Origin: Candidula unifasciata
Taxonomy: Eukaryota; Mollusca; Gastropoda; Stylommatophora; Geomitridae
Assembly: GCA_905116865.2 (NCBI GenBank)
Contig: CAJHNH020008001.1
Location: 845,468-909,467, forward strand
Length of the DNA: 64,000 bases
Direction of reading: 5' to 3'
Shown here: piece by piece, positions 57,201 to 64,000 of the stretch
Layout of the letters: each line of letters starts with the position of its first letter
Position numbering within the stretch: the first letter of the stretch is position 1
The notes under the pieces: model-generated
Databases searched by the model: none
The model's input: the letters and a program-made list of their open reading frames with translations, nothing else
Told to the model about the DNA's origin: nothing
Made by a program: the position numbers and the translations under genes

Positions 57201-57569
57201 AAAGAAGAAGATGATAAAGGAAAATGTTTTTCAATATTTTGAAAGGGGCCTTTGCAACTCGGGAACTTTTAATAAACATCAGGAAAAAAAAAGCAATGTT
57301 AATTTTTCGGCCACATTATAACACAACTAAAACATAATGTAACAAATGGAAAACAAAATATTATGGACATCGAAGTACTGTACAGGCAGCCAACGAGAGA
57401 AGACTGTTGACAAACCGTTTGTATACAGTAGAGCTCGTTATTAATCCATTACTGAAGGGAGTATACAATTTCATCAGAAATAATTTCATATACATTTTAT
57501 TGACGTGTTAAACACTCTACTTACTATTACTTTATGATTTTGACCGATATTAACTTCTCTAGGTAAGTG
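57201..57569. other. Unassigned sequence
   Basis: Scattered text near 57200-57420 hints at a badly decayed LINE tail (for example TTTTCGGCCACATTATAAC), but it is not strong enough to call. Confidence 0.35.
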
Positions 57570-57770
57570 GTAAGTTGTACCGCACCAGGACATCACCTAA
57601 GCGATAAACATCCGGTGACACAAAGTGCCCCCACGCGGATGAGGATAATCTATGGAGAGGTCCCGGAAACCCCATTCATCTGTTAGGCCATATTAAAGAC
57701 CTCTATATATTTAAGGCCCCCGGTAAAAGCCAGGGTGGGGCTTCAAAATAACTAAAAATTGTATTCCACA
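57570..57770 (+). repeat. Dispersed repeat family E
   Basis: GCACCAGGACATCACCTAAG, AACATCCGGTGACACAAAGT, GAGAGGTCCCGGAAACCCCA and AAAGCCAGGGTGGGGCTTCA match the family in order. Confidence 0.9.
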
Positions 57771-58069
57771 AGGGGAGGACAGATGATAACTGATATTTAC
57801 TTCTCCTGATGACGTAAATATACTATAAACCTACATAAATCTTACATAAAATTTAACAAGAAATTGACTTTTAAATGACAGAAAAAAGGCTATTGTTTGG
57901 AAAAGCAATCACATCCCATTATGACATTAGATAATGCCACATCTGGTGACCGATGTCCTAATGATTTATCAAAATTTCCTGACGATTGTTCAAATTATTA
58001 AAATTTTTTTTTTAAATAAGTTATTCTATGTTTTTTTGTTTTTTTTGTTCAGCTTCTAATAAAATTTCT
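57771..58069. other. Unassigned AT-rich sequence
   Basis: No gene or element is recognised. Confidence 0.4.
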
Positions 58070-59152
58070 GATTTTCACTATTCTGCCGAATACGAATAGC
58101 GGGACCAACTATTCGGTCGAATACGAATAGTGTATAGTGTATAATATATATATATATATAAGACACACATTCATACTGTCAAATGTACGCTGAACTTTTA
58201 CTTCACATAAAGTAGACAGAATAGTCATCTTCATCTTTAGCATTCTGAGCCATTGGGGTATACTGTTGCAGATATCACTCGACTCCATTCATCTCTCTGA
58301 CTGGCCTTATCTTCACAATTTGTGACACCAGTTGTTTGTAGGTCAAGTTGGACATTATCTCTCGAACTTATTTTTTGTCTGCCTTGTGGTCTACGCCCAT
58401 TCCTCTCTCAGGTGTATACAGTTTTTACTTCTCTGTTATCTGACATTCTTTCAACATGCCCCAACCATTTTAGTGTGTTAGCTCTCATGATGCCAGTGAT
58501 CAATGGGGATTTAAACATATTATGTGTTACGTTGTTGCTTCTGACTCTCCATTCCCCGCTGTTAGCATCTTTGATGGGTCCAAAGATTTGTCGTAAGACT
58601 GTTTTCGGAAACCTGTAATAAGGCCTCTTCTCTTTTATTTCTGCTTTAAGTTTCAGAGCCATATAAAACAACTGGTCTTATCAACGTTTTTTAATGTTGG
58701 AGCGTTGAAGTTTGCACCCAAGTACTCATATGTTTCCGTTCGTTTGATTTTCATGTTATCGACTTGGATGTGGCCGGAGTTTATATTCTTTTCATGTCTA
58801 GTTGGTATTCGTACAGAATAGTGAACATTTAAAAACATTTTATTTTTTGCATCCTTCAGTCAGTATATTGTCACTAATAACTAGGAATGAAAGAATCCTA
58901 TGTATTATAACAAGTAACTAAACTTTGAAATTGTCACTGACAGCTTAGTTAATGAAGGAAAGATGCATTGGCTTTCAACAAAACCAATCGTCCCATGTTG
59001 TCATCATTTAGGCCGTGTATGCAGAAGCGGGTGTAAGGTAACTACTATTCGTATTCGGCCCGACCGCAACTATTTGGACGAATACCGAATTATCAGTAGG
59101 TCTACTATTCGGCCCCAAAGCGAATACGAACCGAATGTTCGGTACAGCCCTA
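58070..59152 (-). mobile_element. hAT-type element relic, inverted relative to 3908-4628
   Basis: On the minus strand from 59152 it begins TAGGGCTGTACCGAACATTC and continues GGGCCGAATAGTAGACCTAC, TAGTTACCTTACACCC and TCTGCATACAC, closely following the left end of the element at 3908. The other end (58070-58130) carries CACTATTCTGCCGAATACGA and GGGACCAACTATTCGGTCGA but lacks the outer terminus. A LINE fragment lies inside. No TSD remains. Confidence 0.85.
58200..58840 (-). mobile_element. LINE ORF2 C-terminal fragment inside the hAT relic
   Basis: The minus-strand frames read TYEYLGANFNAPTLK, then EKRPYYRFPKTVLRQIFGPI, MRANTLKWLGHVERMSDN and GRRPQGRQKISS, then VISATVYPNGSEC and a GATGAAGATGAC tail near 58210-58235. 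This is a non-LTR ORF2 C-terminus, 5'-truncated and frame-broken, from a different subfamily than the one inside the hAT at 3908. Confidence 0.85.
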
Positions 59153-60137
59153 GTCCTAACACAGCGTCATCAAATGAATTTATACGCTGATATTTATAAC
59201 GAAATGTGTGGGTTATCTATATATATAAAAATCAATGTTTGTTTGTTTGTTTGCCCCCTATAGACTCGGAAACTACTGAACCGATTTCGCTGAAATTTTC
59301 AGGATATGTTTGTTTTGATACCGGATGTTGAACCATCATGGTTTGAAGTTCAACCTGTCACTGTTAGAGATAGGTGACCACAATTTATGCCATAATATTC
59401 GAAACTAATATTTATAACTTTAGTGATTTCTAATTATAGCCACGTTACGTGGGATCGATTTACCGTGCATGCGCAGTAGTGACGCTCTATCGTCAACATC
59501 CGCCCGCAAGGAAAATGGCTATCGGTTTTTAGTTGTGTTATCAAGAAATATATAAAAAGGTAAGAGCATTTATTTAAGTAACATTAGTCAGTATGTACAT
59601 GTTTTTTGTTTACTTCAAACAAATGTGGACCACTTCTTCAATCCCGCAATGATAAATGTATACACATTATCATTAACTATTATCGTCTTTCCCATACCCG
59701 ATACCCATGAGTACCACAAGTAGTACACAGTTTTGGTTGGCTTTCTTCTGTTATTCGAACGAATTATATAAATTTACACGACATTCTTCTCAGGTCAGTG
59801 TTAGAATCTAGAAATATCTCAACAGGTGAGCGCATTTATTACAGTGACATCAGCCATTATGTACATTTTTTAAACTTCAAATACATGTGTGGACCACTTC
59901 TTAAATCTCACAATGATAAATGTATGCACATTATCTTTTGGCTTTCTCATATTGTCTTATATACCTCCTTTTCTTACTATTTGCTGCCCAGTTTCTATGC
60001 ATTTCCTCTTGAGTCAAAATAGATTGTTATCTCATGCTCATATTTTCATTTATTTCAGTGATACTTCAAGTCACATTTCATTCAGTGCGCGAGGACAAAC
60101 AAGCTATTGATGTTCAGCGCTCACAAAATTTGCAGTT

Positions 60138-60293
60138 ATGCTTCCCAAACGACAAGCGATTGGCCCATCTACACCTAAAACACGCAAGAGAATGGCATTA
60201 TTTGCTTCAGAAACAGACGAGCAACGTGAGGTGAGACTGCAAACCAGTATGTACATGTTTTTTGTTTACTTCAAACAAGTGTGCACCACTTCT
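60138..60293 (+). pseudogene. Helitron Rep/helicase N-terminus, duplicated copy
   Basis: The frame begins MLPKRQAIGPSTPKTRKRMA and runs LFASETDEQREVRL before it crosses into the second duplicate and ends within about 20 codons at a TAG. It is the duplicate of the start at 61069. It has only the basic N-terminal tail of the Helitron protein and no domain. Confidence 0.85.
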
Positions 60294-60332
60294 TAAATCC
60301 CGCATTGATAAATATATACACATTATCATTAT

Positions 60333-60624
60333 TCCCCGTGTGGGTTCCGGGGTCCCATTGTGGGGAAAACAAGAATAGACCCACTGCCTTCCCAAAAGCA
60401 TGTCGTAAGAGTCGACTAATTGGGGAGCCTCCTTTGAAGTCAGAGTGCATCTGCCAGAGAGGCAAGGAATCAACAGTCTGTATTAAAGAGAATGAGATCT
60501 GTAAAACTGATGCACACGCAACACTCAGGTTCTGGAGCAAGACTGCAGTTCAGTAGTGGACGGGCAACCAGAACTTTCTGCCAAAGTGTAAAGTTGGTGA
60601 ACGCGAAGAAGAAGAAAAAGATTA
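60333..60624 (+). mobile_element. Family D insertion within the Helitron, with TSD
   Basis: A near-full-length family D copy (TCCCCGTGTGGGTTCCGGGG to GCGAAGAAGAAGAAAAAG) is flanked by ATCATTAT at 60325-60332 and 60625-60632. The duplicate segment of the Helitron near 59660-59680 lacks it and reads through as the empty site. Confidence 0.92.
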
Positions 60625-61068
60625 ATCATTATCTGTTATCTTTCTCATACTCATTGGTACAACAGTTTTGGTTGGCTTTCTTCTGTTATTCTAAAGAAGT
60701 ATATAAATTTACACGACATTCCGTCTCAGGTCAGTGTTAGAATCTAGTAATATCTCAACAGGTGAGTGCATTTATTTCCAGTGACATCAGTCAATATGTA
60801 CATTTTTTAAACTTCAAATACATGTGTGGACCACTCCTTAAATCCCACAATGATAAATGTATGCACATTATCTGTTGGCTTTCTCATACTGTCTTATATA
60901 CCTCCTTTTCTTACTATCTGCTGCCCAGTTTCTATGCATTTCCTCTTGAGTCAAAATAGATTGTTATCTCATGCTCATATTTTCATTTATTTCAGCGATA
61001 CTTCAAGTCAACTTTCATCATGAGGATGAACAAGCTACTGATGATCAGCGCTCACAAAATTTGCAGTT

Positions 61069-61548
61069 ATGCTTCCCAAACGACAAGCGATTGGCCCATC
61101 TACACCTAAAACACGCAAGAGGAGGGCATTAATTGCTTCAAAAACAGACGAGCAATGTGAGGTAAGACTGGAAACCATTCGAGTGCGCACTGCTGAAGCC
61201 CGTTCATCTCAGTTAGACCAGCAACGGAAAGAAAGACTCGAAAACGTTCAAATGCGCACTACTTTATCCAGGCGAACACTGCATGTTGATTTGAATCTTG
61301 GTGCATTCCATTACACCAGCAATTATGATTGGTCTTCATCCGCTCTCGCTTATTGGCAAAATGGATAAATTGTGCGTACATTGCAGTGCCTTCAAATTTA
61401 AGAATGACATGCCGGGTATGTGCTGCGCTGGTGGAAAAGTTAAATGGCCAGTATTACATTCACCACCCGAACCATTATCATCATTCGTAGTAGGTGACAC
61501 AGGCCAGTCGACACATTTCTTGGCAAACATAAGTACATTTGCAAATAT
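61069..61548 (+). pseudogene. Helitron Rep/helicase, N-terminal part
   Basis: The frame starts MLPKRQAIGPSTPKTRKRRA, continues with Arg/Glu-rich heptad-like text (EVRLETIRVRTAEARSSQLD), and then needs a frameshift near 61330-61345. After that it reads LIGKMDKLCVHCSAF and KFKNDMPGMCCAGGKVKWP, a Cys-rich zinc-binding-like segment found near the N-terminus of Helitron proteins, then HSPPEPLSSFVVGDTGQSTH. At about 61530 the coding sequence jumps by deletion straight to the end of the Rep region, so the HUH metal-binding motif of the nickase is missing. Confidence 0.93.
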
Positions 61549-62440
61549 GTCAACAAAGGAGGCGATATGGCAGTCTTTGGAGTGGGACATGCAGCTGCAT
61601 TTATCGATGAAATCAAGCAATATCAGCTTGGGCGCTACATTAGTAGCAATGAAGCGGTATGGCTCATTTTGTCATTTCCAATTCATGAATGACATCCAGC
61701 AGTTGTTAATTTGGCAGTGCACCTTGACAATGGACAGCGCGTGTACTTCACTACAGAGAATGCACATGCACGAGCATTGTTACCACCGCCAACCACGTTA
61801 ACTGATTTTTCTCATTGTGTAGAGATATGTTTGCAAAGACACTGCTTTACTCTGACCTGCCAATATACTACACATGGAATGCATCAGCTAAAACGTTTCA
61901 ACGTTGCAAGCAAGGTCAAGCGGTTGACGGACATTTATATTTATATTTTAGGCCGTCTGTACACTGTTCATCCCAAAAATGCAGATTGCTTTTACTTGCG
62001 ATTACTTTTAATCAACAAACGGGGACCGGCATCCTTCCAGGACTTGAGAGCAGTTTATGGTAAAGTATGCGCTACTTACCGTGAAGGTTGCCAAGAATTA
62101 AATCTTCTTTAAAATGATGCACATTGGGACACTTTACTCGCTGATGCTTCGAATACTGCTCGACCACAGCAACTTTATTTGCAATAATATCAACAACTTG
62201 CTTCCCATTCATTCCAAAAGAGCTTTGGGAAAAATACAAAGACTACATGAGTGAAGACATCCTGGCGTTAAACGAAGCATGATCAGGACCTTCAATTCAT
62301 ACCAAATGTATATAATGAGGCATTTGTTTGCATTGAGAACATATGTTTGACAATAACTAACAAAGCACTGGTTCAGGTGGGACTGGCTCCACCAGAACAA
62401 TCTGCAAACAACCTTTTCGATCGTGAGTTGCCATGAATCC
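61531..62440 (+). pseudogene. Helitron Rep tail and central region
   Basis: From 61531 the frame reads KYICKYVNKGGDMAVFGV. This keeps the YxxKYxxK pattern of the two catalytic tyrosines of Rep. It continues DEIKQYQLGRYISSNEAVW, LILSFPIHE, a TGA at 61690-61692 where the family has Arg (CGA to TGA), then HPAVVNLAVHLDNGQRVYFT. With further frame changes it gives LLYSDLPIYYTWNASAKTFQ and GRLYTVHPKNADCFYLRLLL, then GPASFQDLRAVYGKVCATYR, and finally ENICLTITNKALVQVGLAPP before a second deletion. The Tyr pair survives but the HUH partner does not, so no nicking activity is possible. Confidence 0.93.
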
Positions 62441-63026
62441 GAACATCTAAGACAAATTACCAGGCGGTGTGACAACGTATAAGTTTATCGATACTGTAAT
62501 GAATGAGGACGAAATTGTTAATTATCCAACTGAGTTCTTAAATTCACTTGATTTGCCAGGCATGCCACCCCACATTTTAACCGTGAAAATTGGCGTGCCC
62601 ATCATTCTTCTCAGAAACATCAATCCGCCACGTCTTTGCAATGGTACCAGGCTTTCAGTGAAAAGGCTGATGCTCAATATAATCGAAGGTACAATTTTAT
62701 ATGGGAAATTTAAGGGCGAGAATATACTTTTGCCACGCATCCCAATGATTCCAACAGACATGCCATTTGAATTCAGACGCTTGCAGTTTCCGGTGCGACT
62801 CGGCTTTGCAATGACCATAAACAAATCACAGGGACAATCCCTACAAGTGTGTGGACTACGTTTGGAACATCCATGCTTTTCACATGGACAGCTATATGTG
62901 GCCTGTTCATGCGTCGGAAAACCTTCTAATTTATTTGTGTACGCGCCAGGCGGAAGAACAAAAACATTGTTTACCCAAAAGCACTTCAGTAAACACATTT
63001 TTAATGTTAAATTACCGGCACAATGA
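62441..63026 (+). pseudogene. Helitron Pif1-like helicase, C-terminal part
   Basis: From about 62457 the frame reads [20 protein letters not shown], then [40 protein letters not shown] and [19 protein letters not shown] (a conserved late helicase motif), then [14 protein letters not shown] and a stop at about 63024. In the Pif1/RecD-type motif VI the family has SRV. Here residue Arg is Cys (CGC to TGC, 62910-62912), which would remove the arginine finger. Motifs I to IV, including the Walker A GKT, are deleted just upstream. This is the longest intact open stretch of the element (about 185 codons) but it is only a fragment. Confidence 0.95.
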
Positions 63027-63391
63027 TCCAGTGTAATTACATTTTGTTAAAGCGATTTTCCTTTCAATTCACTTTCTATTGTAGCAACGCGTGCAGGGTT
63101 GTTTACAGCAATTAGCAAATGTGCTCATTTCGTAATTATGGTGTATTTTTCCTCTTTTCATTGCTTTTCACTAGGGTAACTTTTCCAACTACTTCGAGGA
63201 AGGAGAAAGTAGTATGTGAACTGGGTGATGGGTGGTTACAATAAACTGTTTACTGAGATTGATTTAAGTTACAGTAACGGCCTTACCCACTCAAAGTTTT
63301 ATTAGCTGTGGTTTAGCTGTTGCACTGTACATCGCTAGCGTGAAGCGAAGGCACATTTCTATGTTCTCTATTTTCCATGTAGCCAAATTAC

Positions 63392-63409
63392 GCCACAGCA
63401 ACGCGTGGC
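63392..63409 (+). other. Helitron 3' subterminal hairpin
   Basis: GCCAC and GTGGC pair across an 8-base loop, 10 bases before CTAGT. It is the presumed rolling-circle termination signal. Confidence 0.8.
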
Positions 63410-63629
63410 CGGGTACAGCTAGTTTCTCGATAAAAACATGTATTTCTTAAAAATAATTCACTGTAAAAATGGGTTATTATTAACAAGAAATAAAGTATCA
63501 AACAACAGATAATGCGCACCCTTTTAAACACCACCCCAGGACGAGCCAACTGACGATCAGCTGACTCGGCGGCCTCGTCGGAAGATGAAACATTGACTTT
63601 CCGGGAGAAAAAAAAAAACAGTGGGAAAA

Positions 63630-63800
63630 AAAAGTACAGGACCCTTACCCACAGCTTTAGGCGTATAGGCATATAGGGCTAGACCTATATTTTTATAGAA
63701 AAATCGGCACAAGATGGGTGAGGTGGTCAGCATCAAGCTGGTCGCCTTTACTTCCCGGAACTGCACCCGGTACCCACTGAAGACTGGGTCGACCTGGGAA
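63630..63800 (-). mobile_element. SINE 3'-body fragment (family B)
   Basis: The reverse complement of the shared body: AGGACCCTTACCCAC, GGCATATAGGGCTAGACCTA, AAATCGGCACAAGATGGGTG and CCACTGAAGACTGGGTCGAC. The tRNA head is missing beyond 63800. Confidence 0.88.
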
Positions 63801-64000
63801 AATAATCAGTTAACAAATAAAAAGGCGAATATTGGCTTGGACGAATACTGGAGGTCCACTGGACATTCTATCAGGGGTCGTAAGATCTAAAGAAACATTG
63901 CCACACACGCTAGTTGCTAGGGAAACTTGAAGATGATGTTTACTACTATGCTTGTACTGTCTGAACAAGTAGGAACAGACTAATACGATCCTGCACCATC
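63801..64000. other. Unassigned sequence to window end
   Basis: No gene or element is recognised. Confidence 0.4.

Larger units (their letters stand above)
59585..61163. repeat. Internal duplication of the Helitron 5' region
   Basis: Two direct copies carry the same series: ATGTACATGTTTTTTGTTTA, TTTTGGTTGGCTTTCTTCTG, AGGTCAGTGTTAGAATCTAG, ATACCTCCTTTTCTTACTAT, and the start of the coding region from GCAGTTATGCTTCCC. Copy 1 is about 59585-60240 and copy 2 about 60243-61163. The only large difference is the family D insertion in copy 2. Confidence 0.93.
59216..63423 (+). mobile_element. Helitron rolling-circle transposon, both ends present
   Basis: The 5' end TCTATATATATAAAAATC sits directly after an A (59215), and the 3' end CTAGT (63419-63423) directly before a T. 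That is the expected A/T insertion site with no target duplication. About 20 bp before the 3' end a short hairpin forms: GCCAC (63392-63396) pairs with GTGGC (63405-63409). TC start, CTRRT end and subterminal hairpin are the Helitron hallmarks. Inside are an approximately 655-bp duplication (about 59585-60240 and 60243-61163), a family D insertion (60333-60624), and remnants of the Rep/helicase protein. At 4.2 kb it is shorter than autonomous relatives because of internal deletions. Confidence 0.95.

Overview
This is repeat-dominated nuclear DNA from a multicellular animal. It holds no intact protein-coding gene, no operon structure and no bacterial-type signals. What it holds is long microsatellites (GA, CT, CA, TA, GATA, AACT, GAA), minisatellites, tRNA-derived SINEs, 5'-truncated LINE copies, and decayed cut-and-paste and rolling-circle transposons. 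An invertebrate fits best. A mollusc or a similarly repeat-rich marine invertebrate is plausible, but the sequence alone does not settle the taxon. A very short TTAGGG-like patch near 36.1 kb is only weak support for a non-arthropod.

Layout. 0.5-2.7 kb: two blocks of a 44-bp satellite flanking a 40-bp repeat. 3.1-4.6 kb: inverted copies of one dispersed repeat, then a complete 721-bp hAT-type element with an 8-bp target-site duplication (TSD) and a LINE tail inside. 5.3-6.0 kb: GATA array, then a complete tRNA-derived SINE with a perfect 13-bp TSD. 7.6-8.4 kb: dead Tc1-type transposase. 9.7-10.3 kb: SINE plus LINE tail with a 12-bp TSD. 11.5-13.2 kb: 27-bp minisatellite. 14-18.5 kb: LINE fragments, one with reverse-transcriptase YADD. 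20-24 kb: second SINE of the first family, a 22-bp minisatellite with higher-order structure, and GA-derived arrays. 24-35 kb: SINEs, a 1.23-kb Tigger/pogo element inserted in a LINE, and a large GAA tract. 36-42 kb: local duplications, hAT elements, SINEs (one with an internal minisatellite), and LINE fragments. 42-44 kb: the least repetitive stretch, with one open frame that could be an exon. 44-58 kb: more LINE and SINE copies, CTT and AACT mega-arrays, and a SINE whose tail has become a 230-bp GAA array. 58-63.4 kb: a hAT relic, then a 4.2-kb Helitron with both ends preserved but a gutted Rep/helicase.

How the parts relate. LINE fragments, mostly sharing a (GAT)n-type 3' tail, are the likely source of the reverse transcription that moved the SINEs. 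Several SINE tails or bodies have themselves grown into micro- or minisatellites. The Helitron carries an internal duplication, and one duplicate holds a dispersed-repeat insertion absent from the other, which gives a local empty-site and filled-site pair. No new protein system was found. The most informative signals are these birth-of-satellite and nested-insertion histories, plus the single candidate exon at 43.3-43.5 kb.
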